From Streptomyces sp. BV286 (GTDB lineage Bacteria; Actinomycetota; Actinomycetes; Streptomycetales; Streptomycetaceae), in the NCBI RefSeq assembly GCF_019090165.1, contig NZ_JAHRIB010000163.1, forward strand, positions 53,693 through 117,692: DNA of 64,000 bases. Direction: 5' to 3'. Below are positions 1 to 8,399 of this stretch, piece by piece. The notes under the pieces were generated by a model. It was not told the origin of the DNA. It worked only from the letters and a program-made list of their open reading frames with translations, and searched no databases. The stretch's first letter is position 1, and each line of letters opens with the position of its first letter. Both the position numbers and the translations under genes were made by a program.

Positions 1-321
1 GCCCACACGGCCTGGCAGTTGCTGTGCGACCAGCCCGGAATCGGGTGGGTCACGGCAGGCAAACTCCTCGCCCGCAAGCGTCCACGGCTGCTGCCCGTCT
101 ACGACCAGGTCGTCCGCTGCGTCCTCGGCAGGCCCGCGTCCTTCTGGCTGGACCTGCACACCGCGCTGCGCCTCGACGACCGGGCGCTGCACCACGAGCT
201 GACCGCCCTGCGGCGGTCCGCCGGCCTCCCCGGGACCGTCAGCGCGCTGCGGGTCTGTGACGTGGTGCTCTGGATGCGTCACCGTACGGACCACCAGCGC
301 AGGAACTGCGCGGGGACCTGA
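1..321 (+). CDS. DUF6308-like protein, 3' part (5' end outside window)
   Basis: The reading frame is open from the first base and stops at 319-321, so only the last 106 residues are visible and the true start lies upstream. The segment contains PGIGWVTAGKLLARKRP, which resembles a helix-hairpin-helix-like element, followed by LLPVYDQVVRC and a C-terminal LWMRHR. This pattern recalls the DUF6308 family of actinobacterial proteins of unknown role. The family assignment is from memory of sequence style. No catalytic residue can be named. It is separated from the next gene by about 110 bases. Confidence 0.6.
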   Translation, partial: AHTAWQLLCDQPGIGWVTAGKLLARKRPRLLPVYDQVVRCVLGRPASFWLDLHTALRLDDRALHHELTALRRSAGLPGTVSALRVCDVVLWMRHRTDHQRRNCAGT

Positions 322-394
322 GCCCGAGCCGGTCCCGGTGAGGCTGCCTGGGCGCCCGCGCGGCGCATGTCACGTCACCGGCCCGTCCCGCCTC

Positions 395-422
395 TTGCCT
401 TATTCAACAAAGTGAATAGGGT
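395..422 (+). promoter_or_regulatory. Candidate promoter with palindromic spacer for the SGNH hydrolase gene
   Basis: A -35-like TTGCCT (395-400) and a -10-like TAGGGT (417-422) are separated by 16 bases. The spacer carries a perfect inverted repeat, TATTCA (401-406) and TGAATA (413-418), that could be an operator. The ATG at 434 lies about 11 bases past the -10 with no Shine-Dalgarno, so the transcript may be leaderless or nearly so. The downstream PadR regulator is one possible ligand of the palindrome (inference). Confidence 0.45.
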
Positions 423-433
423 ACTAGTGGGCT

Positions 434-1255
434 ATGGGGAGTGGAGGTCATGCCGTGCCGAACAGCGGATATCTGCGGTACGTCGCCCTCGGTGACAGTC
501 AGACCGAAGGGCTGGGGGACGGCGACGACGTGACAGGGCTGCGCGGATGCGCCGACCGGTTCGCGGAGGAGCTGGCGAAGGGGTCTCCGGACGTCCTGTA
601 CGCGAATCTCGCCGTCCGCGGGCGCCTCGCCGGGCAGGTGCGCGCCGAGCAGCTGCCGCCGGCCCTCGCGCTGCGGCCCGATGTGGCGACCGTGGTCGCC
701 GGGATGAACGACCTGCTGAGGCCCCGCTTCGACGCGGACGAGGTGGCCGGCCACCTGGAGGCGATGTTCGCCGCGCTGACCGGGCAGGGCGCCCGCGTCG
801 CGACGGTCACCTTTCCCGACGTCGGCCGGCTCACCCCGCTGGCCCGGCCGCTGGGCCGCCGGGTCCTCGCCCTCAACTCCCGTATCCGGGAGGCGGCCGG
901 ACGCCATGGAGTGGTCATCGCGGACATGTCCGCCCACGAGGTGGTGACGGACCCCCGGCTGTGGAGTCCGGACCGGCTGCACGCGAGCCCGCTCGGCCAT
1001 GCGCGTATTGCCGCCGCGGTCGCGCACGCGTTCGGCCTGCCGGGCGGTGACGAAGCCTGGACGCTGCCCCTGCCGCCCGACGCGTCGGTGCCCACGCGGC
1101 TGCGGGTCGTCGGAGCGGAACTGCGCTGGGTCGGCGGTTTCCTGGGGCCCTGGCTCCTGCGCCGGGTCCAGGGGCGTTCGTCGGGCGACGGCCGGCAGGC
1201 CAAGCGGCCGGAGCTGCTCCCTCTCGTCCGCGTCGATAGTCGCGCCCTTGACTAA
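434..1255 (+). CDS. SGNH/GDSL-family hydrolase
   Basis: A 273-residue protein with the block I motif GDSQTEG (nucleophile Ser) near residue 20, a GMNDLL block III-like segment near 95, and the block V DRLHASPLGH (catalytic Asp and His) near 185. These are the signatures of SGNH-type esterases/lipases. No signal peptide is visible, so it is probably cytoplasmic, acting on small acyl esters; the substrate cannot be told. The C-terminal 70 residues are an extra, Arg-rich tail. It lies 24 bases upstream of a PadR regulator in the same direction, which suggests joint control. The start is the ATG shortly after the candidate -10. Confidence 0.85.
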   Translation: MGSGGHAVPNSGYLRYVALGDSQTEGLGDGDDVTGLRGCADRFAEELAKGSPDVLYANLAVRGRLAGQVRAEQLPPALALRPDVATVVAGMNDLLRPRFDADEVAGHLEAMFAALTGQGARVATVTFPDVGRLTPLARPLGRRVLALNSRIREAAGRHGVVIADMSAHEVVTDPRLWSPDRLHASPLGHARIAAAVAHAFGLPGGDEAWTLPLPPDASVPTRLRVVGAELRWVGGFLGPWLLRRVQGRSSGDGRQAKRPELLPLVRVDSRALD

Positions 1256-1279
1256 TCAACACGGTGCTAGCTTGGACTC

Positions 1280-1876
1280 ATGGCGTTGCGCAACGCGGTG
1301 ATGGCCGCTCTCTTGGAGGGCGAGGCGTCCGGGTACGACCTCGCGAAGGGCTTCGAGGCCTCGGTCGCCAACTTCTGGATGGCCACCCCCCAGCAGCTCT
1401 ACCGCGAGCTGGAGCGCATGGAGGGCGACGGACTGGTCCGCGCCCGCGTCGTCCAGCAGGAGCGCCGGCCCAACAAGCGGCTCTTCTCGCTCACCGCGGA
1501 GGGGCGCGGGGTCCTGCGCGCGTACGTCGCCGAAGGCCCGGCCAAACCACCGGCCATCAGGGACGAGCTGATGGTCAAGGTCCAGTGCGTCGACATCGGG
1601 GACGCCGCCGACATCGAGGCCGTACGGACGGCGGTCGCCGAGCGCGTTGAGCGGGCCACCGCCAAGCTCGCCCGCTACCGGCGCATGCAGGAACGCATGC
1701 TGGCCGGGCGCACCGAGGACGAGTACCTCGCCACCGCCGAGCGCGTCGGCCCCTACCTCACCCTCCAGGGCGGCATGGCCCTGGAGCGGGCGAACCTCCA
1801 GTGGGGCGACACGGTCCTCAAGCGCCTGGAACAGCGCGTCGCGGCACTCGGCGGCCCGGCCCGCGCCCACGGCTGA
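1280..1876 (+). CDS. PadR-family transcriptional regulator
   Basis: A 198-residue protein. Residues 1-85 form the PadR winged helix: it opens ALRNAVMAALLEGEASGYDLAKGF, then has a recognition region FWMATPQQLYRELERMEGDGLV and the wing RRPNKRLFSLTAEG. Residues 100-190 form a predicted helical dimerisation domain rich in Glu, Arg and Ala (VirR/PadR C-terminal type). Such proteins usually repress neighbouring genes and respond to small phenolic or hydrophobic ligands. The ATG follows a TAGCTT (1268-1273) by six bases and lacks a Shine-Dalgarno, so a leaderless mRNA is likely. Target and ligand are unknown; the upstream SGNH gene is the obvious candidate. Confidence 0.88.
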   Translation: MALRNAVMAALLEGEASGYDLAKGFEASVANFWMATPQQLYRELERMEGDGLVRARVVQQERRPNKRLFSLTAEGRGVLRAYVAEGPAKPPAIRDELMVKVQCVDIGDAADIEAVRTAVAERVERATAKLARYRRMQERMLAGRTEDEYLATAERVGPYLTLQGGMALERANLQWGDTVLKRLEQRVAALGGPARAHG

Positions 1877-1916
1877 CCCGGCCGCGCGCCGTTCACGCCG
1901 TTCGCGCCGGGCGGGC

Positions 1917-1956
1917 CTCACCGTCCGAGCGCCGCCCTCACCCTCCGAACGCCGCC
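1917..1956. repeat. 20-bp imperfect tandem duplication at the 3' end of the serine hydrolase gene
   Basis: CTCACCGTCCGAGCGCCGCC (1917-1936) is followed directly by CTCACCCTCCGAACGCCGCC (1937-1956), with two mismatches. The second unit contains the stop codon and last codons of the minus-strand serine hydrolase; the first lies just beyond the stop. It looks like a small local duplication rather than a regulatory site. Confidence 0.7.
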
Positions 1957-3083
1957 CGCACGATCCGCTCGGCCACCGGATTCATGCCCTCGCCCTTGGC
2001 GTCGGTCGCGTTGACCGAGTACACGAGCGTGCGGGACAGGTCGCGCGTGGCCGCGACGAGCGTGCCGTACCCCGGGCGGGCTCCGGACTTCAGCCACAGG
2101 ACGGTGCCGTTGCCCATGTCGTACCGCTGGAGGCCGGCGCTCATGGTCGCGCCGGGCACGTCGGGAAGCGTGAACATCTCCCTGTCCAGGAGCGGTTGGG
2201 GGACCAGCCGGCCCCGGAACAGCGCGAAGAGGAGCCGCTCCAGGTCCGCCGTCGTGGAGATCATGTCGCCGGCGGCCCACCGGTCCGACATGTTCCACTC
2301 GGTGGCGTCGACCAGCCTGCCGTCCGTCAGCTTCTGGTATCCGCGGTTGTGCGGTCCGTGGATGCGCGGGTCGGGGCCGCCGGGGAAGTACGTGTGCCGC
2401 ATCCCGGCCGGCCGCAGGACCCGCACGGCTGCCTGGTGCTCGTACGAGTCGCCGGTGACCTTCTCGACGAGCAGGCCGAGCACGGTGTAGTCGATGTTGC
2501 CGTACTGCTGCCGGTCGCCGGGGTGGAAGGCCGGCCCCTGGGCGACCGACGCGGCCACGACCTCCTCGGGGGTCAGCGTCTCGTACCGCCGCTCGTACCC
2601 CTCGCCGGCCACGTCCCCCAGTGACGAGCCCGGCTTCAGCCCGCTGGTGAAGGTGAGCAACTGCCGTACGGTGATGGGCTCGAAGTCCTTCGACAGGAGG
2701 CCGGGGAGGTACGTCTGGACGTGCCCGTCCAGGTCCACCCTGCCCTCGGCGGCGAGCTGCAGCACGACGGCGGCCGTGACCACCTTGGTGGTGGAGCCGG
2801 CCCGGAAGCGCCCGTTCTCCAGCGCCTTTCGGCCACTTGGGAGATCGCGCACCCCGGCGCTGCCCCGCCAGGTGCCGTCCGTGCCGGCGACGCGTACGAG
2901 CGCGGCCGTGGTGTGTTCGTCCGGGATCCCCTTGAGTGCGGCGCGCAGAGCGGTGTCCGGATTCGCGCTCTCGCGTACGACGGCCGTGGGGGAGGGGGCG
3001 GCGAGGGCGGTCCCGGCCAGGGGGACCGCGGTCAGACCCAGGACCACGAGGGCGGCACAGGCGGTACGGAGACGGGCATGCAT
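1938..3083 (-). CDS. Secreted serine hydrolase (beta-lactamase / D-Ala-D-Ala carboxypeptidase fold)
   Basis: A 381-residue protein with an N-terminal Sec signal (hydrophobic AALVVLGLTAVPLAG, cleavage after ALA-AP). The active-site SxxK is STTK in RFRAGSTTKVV, and the Tyr motif is YGN in QQYGNIDYT. The overall pattern matches class C beta-lactamase-like serine hydrolases (Pfam Beta-lactamase), a family of carboxypeptidases and esterases. It probably acts outside the membrane on a peptide or ester; a resistance role is not implied. The start at 3083 is preceded by GGGAG at a good distance; an in-frame ATG at 3116 would add 11 residues. It converges on the PadR gene, and its last codons are followed by an imperfect tandem copy of themselves. 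Confidence 0.85.
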   Translation of the reverse strand: MHARLRTACAALVVLGLTAVPLAGTALAAPSPTAVVRESANPDTALRAALKGIPDEHTTAALVRVAGTDGTWRGSAGVRDLPSGRKALENGRFRAGSTTKVVTAAVVLQLAAEGRVDLDGHVQTYLPGLLSKDFEPITVRQLLTFTSGLKPGSSLGDVAGEGYERRYETLTPEEVVAASVAQGPAFHPGDRQQYGNIDYTVLGLLVEKVTGDSYEHQAAVRVLRPAGMRHTYFPGGPDPRIHGPHNRGYQKLTDGRLVDATEWNMSDRWAAGDMISTTADLERLLFALFRGRLVPQPLLDREMFTLPDVPGATMSAGLQRYDMGNGTVLWLKSGARPGYGTLVAATRDLSRTLVYSVNATDAKGEGMNPVAERIVRAAFGG

Positions 3084-3116
3084 CAGTGGACTCCCGGAGT
3101 GATCGGTGACCTTCAT

Positions 3117-3687
3117 CGTCCGGGCGTACGCCTTCTCGCGGATCCTCATCGAGGAGGGCGGCGACCCTGGACCGGGCTCCGGGCAACTGCCGTCCCGGAT
3201 AGGGGAGTTGTCAGGGATCTTCCTTAGGGTGACGGGGCCCCGCACGAAAAAACTGTTATCCCGGAAGTCCTTCCCCCGTCTCCTGTGCGCGCGCTCCGCA
3301 TGGCGCACACACCCCCTCACCCGCCCAGGAGTCGTCCGTGGCAGAGCAGAACAAGCACCGCGTCGGCCGGCGCGGCGCCCTCCGGATCGCGGGACCGCCA
3401 ACCGGCACCTGAAGCGCCGCAGGCCGTGATCTCCGACATAGGCCGCGGGCAGATCAGGCCGGTCTGGGAGCTTTTGCGCAACCGCTGCGCGCGACACCGC
3501 CGGCCCTCGGGCCCTCGTATCTCGGCCATGGCTGAGAAAGTACGTGCCGAAGGCGGCGGTGGGGACCACGGGCCCCGCCACGGCGGGTTCGACCAGATGG
3601 ACTTCGGGGCGCTCCTCCACCGCAAGTGACCTCCGGCGGCCCCGGTGGACGGCCCCGGCGAGCGACCTCGGCAGGGAAGGGACGGAC
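3117..3687. other. Long intergenic region between divergent serine hydrolase and sigma-factor genes
   Basis: Apart from a truncated Tat-leader frame at 3338-3412, I see no convincing gene in these 570 bases. An AT-richer stretch (3246-3262) and a TAGGGT (3223-3228) may belong to promoters. A short open stretch ending at 3629 (MDFGALLHRK at its C-terminus) has no recognisable features. Codon bias weakens across the region, consistent with decayed sequence. Confidence 0.5.
3338..3412 (+). pseudogene. Remnant of a Tat-exported protein gene (leader only)
   Basis: A well-placed AGGAG (3327-3331) precedes GTG at 3338. The 24 codons that follow read like the start of a twin-arginine leader: a polar N-terminus, then VGRRGALRIAG, but instead of a hydrophobic core the frame meets PPTGT and a TGA. 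No continuation is evident in the other frames downstream. The simplest reading is a gene that lost everything after its signal n-region by deletion. It could alternatively be a chance frame with a fortuitous ribosome site, or a leader peptide. Confidence 0.4.
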
Positions 3688-5379
3688 GTGGACGGCCGGC
3701 AGTGGCGTACGACGATCGCGGCAGCGCAGGCCGGTGACCGGCGCGCGCTCGACGAACTCGTCGAGGGCTGGCTTCCGCTGGTCTACAACATCGTCGGCCG
3801 CGCGCTGAACGGCCATGCCGACGTCGACGACGTGGTGCAGGAGACCATGCTGCGCGCCGTCGGCAACCTCGGCACACTGCGCGATCCGGACAGCTTCCGT
3901 TCCTGGCTGGTCGCCATCGCCATGCGGCAGATACGCGACCGCGCCAGGCGGCGCACCTCCGAGACGCTCTCCGACGACGCGGCCCAGGAGGTCACCGACT
4001 TCGCCGAACTCACCGTCCTGCGCCTTCAGTTGGAGGGACAACGGCGTGAGGTCGCGGAAGCGGTGCGCTGGCTCGACGAGGAGGACCGGCAGCTGCTGTC
4101 GCTGTGGTGGCTGGAGGTCGCGGGCGAACTGAGCCGACGCGAACTGGCGGCGGCCGCCGGCGTCAGCCGCCAGCACGCCGCCGTACGCGTCCAGCGGATG
4201 AAGGCCCGGCTGGAGGCGGCGCGCGGCATCGTGCGGGCCCTCGACTCCTCCTGCCCCGGGCTGCGTGAGCTGACCGCCCGCTGGGACGAGCGGCCCGGCT
4301 CGGTGTGGCGCAAGCGGCTGGCCCGGCACATCCGGGGCTGTCGCCACTGCGCCGAACAGGGCGAGGCGGTCGTCCCCGCGGAACGGCTGCTCGTCGGCAT
4401 CGCACTCGTCCCCGTCCCCGTCGGTCTCACGCTCTCGCTCGCCCTCGGCGGCAAGACGGCGGCCGCCGCCACGACCGCCGCCACCGGCATCGGCTGGTCC
4501 GCCAAAGCCGTCGCCGCGCTGACCAAGCCCGCCGTAGCCCTGACGGCCGGGGCGACCCTCGCCGCGGGCGGCGCCTACGTCGTCACACAGCCGGAACCGC
4601 CGCCACGGGCCGCCGCGCCCCCCACGGCGCCCTCCACGGCGTCGATCACGGCATCGAGCACCGCAGAGCCTAAGGCGCCCGGCCGCACCGCGACACCGGC
4701 TCCGTCGCCGTCCCCCGTCAGAACGCGGACGGACCTGTACGGCACGGTCGTCGATGCCGTCGACGAGGCTCCGGACCCGAACGCGCGGCCCGGCGATCTG
4801 CCGCGCCGACCCGAGTCCGGACTCACCAGCACCGGCGGCCCCAAGGCCGTGATGCAGCACCGCGGGGACAGCGTGACGCTCAGCGGCCGGGGCTATGTCC
4901 TGGTGCGCTGGCAGATCTCGCCGAAGTCGCGGCCGGGCGCCCTGGTCATGCCCGCCTGGACGGGCCTCAGGGGAAGGCTGTTCCACGTGGCGTCGGGCGG
5001 CGGCCGCCGGATGGACGACACCTTCGCCCCGAACGCCGACGGCTACACCTCCGGCATGGGCGGCCCGGCCGTCGGACACGCCGTCCTGCCGGCCGGCGCC
5101 CAGCAGATGTGGCAGAACGAGTACTTCTACGTCGACGGCACCGTCACCCTCACCCAGAACGAGCGGGGCTGCGACTACGGGCTGATCGTCTTCCCGTCCG
5201 ACCGGGACGCTGTGACCAGGGACGTCATGACCGGCCCCGGCCAAGGCGCCATCCGCTACGGCCTCGTCCGCGACACCGGACAGGACACGGCACCCACCCC
5301 CCAGTACGTCACCCGCGAGACGCCGGCCGACCCGGCGACGGTTCGGCAGAGGTCCCGGGTGACCGGCGAACGCGGCTGA
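3688..5379 (+). CDS. ECF-like sigma-70 factor fused to zinc-finger-like, membrane and exported C-terminal domains
   Basis: A 563-residue protein from a GTG preceded by GGGAAGG. Residues 15-90 look like sigma region 2 (DVDDVVQETMLRAVGNL, then DSFRSWLVAIAMRQIRDRARR). Residues 125-180 look like region 4, with the helix-turn-helix SRRELAAAAGVSRQHAAVRV. Residues 205-225 carry HIRGCRHC, like an anti-sigma zinc-finger motif. Two hydrophobic stretches follow (about 234-252 and 281-300), then a Pro/Ala/Ser/Thr linker and a 210-residue C-terminal domain with no family I recognise. The layout suggests a sigma factor tethered to and controlled by its own membrane sensor. Target promoters are unknown. Its stop lies three bases from the stop of the convergent phosphodiesterase gene. 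Confidence 0.8.
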   Translation: MDGRQWRTTIAAAQAGDRRALDELVEGWLPLVYNIVGRALNGHADVDDVVQETMLRAVGNLGTLRDPDSFRSWLVAIAMRQIRDRARRRTSETLSDDAAQEVTDFAELTVLRLQLEGQRREVAEAVRWLDEEDRQLLSLWWLEVAGELSRRELAAAAGVSRQHAAVRVQRMKARLEAARGIVRALDSSCPGLRELTARWDERPGSVWRKRLARHIRGCRHCAEQGEAVVPAERLLVGIALVPVPVGLTLSLALGGKTAAAATTAATGIGWSAKAVAALTKPAVALTAGATLAAGGAYVVTQPEPPPRAAAPPTAPSTASITASSTAEPKAPGRTATPAPSPSPVRTRTDLYGTVVDAVDEAPDPNARPGDLPRRPESGLTSTGGPKAVMQHRGDSVTLSGRGYVLVRWQISPKSRPGALVMPAWTGLRGRLFHVASGGGRRMDDTFAPNADGYTSGMGGPAVGHAVLPAGAQQMWQNEYFYVDGTVTLTQNERGCDYGLIVFPSDRDAVTRDVMTGPGQGAIRYGLVRDTGQDTAPTPQYVTRETPADPATVRQRSRVTGERG

Positions 5380-5382
5380 ACC

Positions 5383-6066
5383 TCAGTCCCTGCGCAGGGC
5401 ACACAGGGTGTCGATGCGGTTCGTCGTGATCGAGTCGACTCCCGCGTCGAGGAGGCGCCGCATGGACCGCCGGGTGTCCGGCGTCCACACCGACACCAGG
5501 TAGCCGTCCCGGTGGACGCGTGCGACGAGGTCCCGGTCGACCAGCCCGAACCGGTAGTTGAGCCAGCGCGGGCGCACCGCGTCGAGCACCGCGGGCCGCG
5601 GGGGCGCGAGGCTCGTCCAGGTGAGGGCGATCTCCGCGGCGGGGTCGGCCGCGCGGACCGCGAGCATGGTGCGGGCGCCCGCGCAGTAGTACACGCGCTC
5701 CTCGGCGCCGAGGTCATGGATGACGCCGACGATCCGGCGGACGGCACGCGCGTCCACCGGACCCGGCACGTCGACCATCAACCGGCCCTCGTCCGTCTCC
5801 TTGAGGGCCTCCTCCAGAGTGGGTACACCGTCCGAGGTGAGGCCCCGCACCTCGTCGCAGGAGAGCGACAGCAGCGGCCGGTCGTGCTCCCACAGCCGCT
5901 TCAGCGAGACGTCGTGCAGGAGCACGGGCACCCCGTCGCGGGTGAGCCGGACATCGATCTCCACCGCGTCCGCGCCCCGGCGGAGCGCGGAACGCAGCGA
6001 GTCGACGGTGTTCTCACGGACGCGGTAGGGGTCGCCGCGATGGGCCACGGCAGTCACGGTACGCAT
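5383..6066 (-). CDS. Glycerophosphodiester phosphodiesterase family protein
   Basis: A 227-residue TIM-barrel enzyme of the GDPD family. The N-terminal VAHRGDPYRVRENTVDSL contains the His-Arg-Gly and the Glu-Asn of the catalytic site; GADAVEIDVRLTRDGVPVLLHD supplies the metal-binding Glu/Asp and second His; near the end VSVWTPDT and GVDSITTNR are the usual closing strands. It hydrolyses glycerophosphodiesters to glycerol-3-phosphate and an alcohol, and is cytoplasmic as no signal is present. It starts 17 bases after the adenosine deaminase gene and is probably co-transcribed. The ATG at 6066 is preferred because homologues begin close to VAHRG. Confidence 0.88.
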   Translation of the reverse strand: MRTVTAVAHRGDPYRVRENTVDSLRSALRRGADAVEIDVRLTRDGVPVLLHDVSLKRLWEHDRPLLSLSCDEVRGLTSDGVPTLEEALKETDEGRLMVDVPGPVDARAVRRIVGVIHDLGAEERVYYCAGARTMLAVRAADPAAEIALTWTSLAPPRPAVLDAVRPRWLNYRFGLVDRDLVARVHRDGYLVSVWTPDTRRSMRRLLDAGVDSITTNRIDTLCALRRD

Positions 6067-6083
6067 CGGCCCATTGTGCTGGT

Positions 6084-7151
6084 TCAGGGTGCGAGCCACC
6101 CAGCGGTGTACGTGTCGATCTCCGCGGCGAGGGCCGCCTTGCCGGGGCCGTCCAGGAAGGAGGCCTCGACGGCGTTCCTGGCGAGCGCCGCGAGACCCCG
6201 TTCGTCGAGGTCGAGGAGGCGGGCGGCCACCGCGTACTCGTTGTTGAGGTCCGTGCCGAACATCGGCGGGTCGTCGGAGTTGACGGTGACGACGACGCCG
6301 GCCCGCACGAACTCCTTGATGGGGTGCTCGTCGAGGGTGCGGACCGCGCGGGTGGCGATGTTGGAGGTCGGGCAGACCTCCAGGGGGATCCGGTGCTCGG
6401 CGAGGTGCGCGAGGAGCTCGGGGTCCCGGGCGGAGCTCGTACCGTGACCGATGCGCTCGGCACGCAGGTCCCTCAGCGCGTCCCAGACGGTCTCCGGCCC
6501 TGTCGTCTCTCCCGCGTGCGGCACGGAGTGCAGGCCGGCCGCGATCGCACGGTCGAAGTACGGCTTGAACTGCGGGCGGGGCACGCCGGTCTCGGGCCCG
6601 CCGAGCCCGAAGGCGACCAGGCCCTCGGGGCGGATCTTGTCGGTGGTGGCGAGCCGGACGGTCTCCTCGGCGGATTCCAGTCCCGCTTCACCGGGGATGT
6701 CGAAGCACCACCGCAGGACGGTCCCGAAGTCGGCCTCGGCGGCCGTGCGGGCGTCCTCGATCGCGTCCATGAAGGCGCCCTCGTCGATGCCGCGGCGGGT
6801 CGACGAGAACGGCGTGATCGTCAGCTCGGCGTAGCGGATCCGCTGCCGGGCCATGTCGCGGGCGACCTCGTACGTCAGGAGGCGGACGTCCTCGGGGGTG
6901 CGGATGAGGTCGACGACGGACAGGTACACGTCGATGAAGTGGGCGAAGTCCGTGAACGTGAAGTAGTCGGCCAGCGCCTCGGGGTCCGACGGCACCTTGG
7001 AGTCGGAGTGGCGGGCGGCCAGCTCGGAGACGATCCGGGGGGAGGCTGAGCCGACGTGGTGCACGTGGAGTTCGGCCTTGGGCAGTCCGGCGATGAAGGC
7101 GTGCAGGTCACGCGGGGTGCCGGGGGTGATCGGGTCGAGGTGGTCGGTCAA
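6084..7151 (-). CDS. add: Adenosine deaminase
   Basis: A 355-residue zinc hydrolase that deaminates adenosine or deoxyadenosine to inosine (purine salvage, cytosol). The family motifs are all visible: LPKAELHVHH near residue 25 (metal ligands H29 and H31), GLHSVPHAGE near 220 (ligand His, catalytic Glu), IGHGTS near 245, and VNSDDPPMFGTDL near 300 (metal Asp). The TTG start at 7151 has a strong GGGGAGGAA ribosome site; no ATG fits better. Length fits the ADD/ADA family. The 150 bases to the divergent DUF4190 gene should hold both promoters. Confidence 0.92.
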   Translation of the reverse strand: MTDHLDPITPGTPRDLHAFIAGLPKAELHVHHVGSASPRIVSELAARHSDSKVPSDPEALADYFTFTDFAHFIDVYLSVVDLIRTPEDVRLLTYEVARDMARQRIRYAELTITPFSSTRRGIDEGAFMDAIEDARTAAEADFGTVLRWCFDIPGEAGLESAEETVRLATTDKIRPEGLVAFGLGGPETGVPRPQFKPYFDRAIAAGLHSVPHAGETTGPETVWDALRDLRAERIGHGTSSARDPELLAHLAEHRIPLEVCPTSNIATRAVRTLDEHPIKEFVRAGVVVTVNSDDPPMFGTDLNNEYAVAARLLDLDERGLAALARNAVEASFLDGPGKAALAAEIDTYTAGWLAP

Positions 7152-7301
7152 GGGTTCCTCCCCAGGAACGGCGCCGGGCCGGTGTACGGCGGCGCGGGTG
7201 ATCGGCTGATCGGTGCTTCGGGGATCATCGTAGGCCGCCGTCCGCACGGGCAGGGCTCGGGCCGTAGCATGACGCCACGTACGACAGAGGGGACTCCGCG
7301 C

Positions 7302-8246
7302 ATGTCCGACGACGCGCAGACACCGGATGCGCCGGGCGACGAGCCGCGGGACCACCCCGAGGATGCCCGTCCGGGGGCGGGGGTTCCGCTGGACAAGGCC
7401 CCTGCCGAGCCGAATCCCTGGGCTCCTCCGGCGGACGCGGGCCCGCTCCCGCCCTCGGTCCACGACCGGCAGACGGTCACGTCCTTCCCCGGCGCGGGGA
7501 CACCGCCGCCTCCCGGGGCCGGGTATCCCGCGGGTCCGCCGGCCTGGACCAACCCTTCCGCGCCCGCACCGGGCGCCACCCCCGCCGACCCGTTCGCGCC
7601 CCCGGCCGCCCCGGCGCAGGGGAACCCCTTCGCCCCTCCGGGCGCCCCGTACCCCGCCCAGTACCCCGCGCCGTACCCCGCCGCGGGCGGCCCGCCCTCG
7701 GATCTTCCGGGCGACCCGTTCGCGCCCCCTGCCGGCCCTTATCCGCAGCCGCACCCGCACGCCCACCCCGCTCCGGGGTCGCCGGTGCCGCCGCCGCCCA
7801 TCGCGCCGGGAGGGCCGGGCGAGGTGCCCTACGGATACGGCTACCCGGGGTATCCCGGGTACGGCGGTCAGGGCGCCGCCCACGGAACCGGCCCCGGCGG
7901 TCCTGGTTACGGCTGGCCCGGGATGCCCATGATGCCCAGCAACGGGCTGGGCACCGCGGGGCTCGTGCTCGGCATCATCGCCGCGGTCGGCTTCTGCCTG
8001 TGGCCGGTGGCCCTCGCCTGCGGCGTCCTCGCGGTGATCTTCGGCGCGATCGGCCGGGGCAGGGCGCGCCGCGGGGAGGCCACCAACCCCGGCCAGGCGC
8101 TGGCCGGCATCATCTGCGGCGCCGTGGGCATCGCCCTGGCCATCGCGTTCGTGGTGGTCTTCCTCGTCATGCCCGACGAGGAAGACGGCGGAGGCTCGGA
8201 GACGACCGACGACGGCTACAGCGCGGCGCTGACCGTCAACGGCTGA
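7302..8246 (+). CDS. Proline-rich DUF4190 membrane protein
   Basis: A 314-residue protein in three parts. Residues 1-75 are acidic and polar. Residues 75-205 are very rich in Pro, Ala, Gly and Tyr, with repeats like DPFAPP and PYP and a His-rich patch. Residues 210-290 are a DUF4190 domain: two membrane helices (LGTAGLVLGIIAAVGFCLWPVALACGVLAVIFGAIG and AGIICGAVGIALAIAFVVVFLVM) flanking a short Arg-rich loop. The last 25 residues are acidic. Proteins of this design are common in Streptomyces and have no known role. ATG at 7302 follows a GAGGGGA site. Confidence 0.8.
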   Translation: MSDDAQTPDAPGDEPRDHPEDARPGAGVPLDKAPAEPNPWAPPADAGPLPPSVHDRQTVTSFPGAGTPPPPGAGYPAGPPAWTNPSAPAPGATPADPFAPPAAPAQGNPFAPPGAPYPAQYPAPYPAAGGPPSDLPGDPFAPPAGPYPQPHPHAHPAPGSPVPPPPIAPGGPGEVPYGYGYPGYPGYGGQGAAHGTGPGGPGYGWPGMPMMPSNGLGTAGLVLGIIAAVGFCLWPVALACGVLAVIFGAIGRGRARRGEATNPGQALAGIICGAVGIALAIAFVVVFLVMPDEEDGGGSETTDDGYSAALTVNG

Positions 8247-8252
8247 CCCGGA

Positions 8253-8281
8253 GGGAGGACCGGGCTCCGCCCCGGCCTCCC
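8253..8281. terminator. Stem-loop between convergent DUF4190 and NADAR genes
   Basis: GGGAGGACCGGG (8253-8264) pairs with CCCGGCCTCCC (8271-8281) with one bulged A, starting seven bases after the DUF4190 stop. No T-run follows, as is usual for Streptomyces terminators. Confidence 0.6.
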
Positions 8282-8399
8282 CGTTGTGCCCTCAGCGGGG
8301 CCCGCCCCCTGCGGGGCTCGGGCCGGTGGCCGGCGCGGGGCGTCGTGGGCCGCGCGCGGTTCCCCGTGCCCGCTCAGGCCCGGGCGGGCGGGCGGGCTG

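Noticed and set aside
2636..2836. Short open frames opposite conserved genes, here as throughout the window
   Set aside because: They are produced by the third-position G/C bias of the real gene on the other strand; none has a ribosome site with a recognisable domain.
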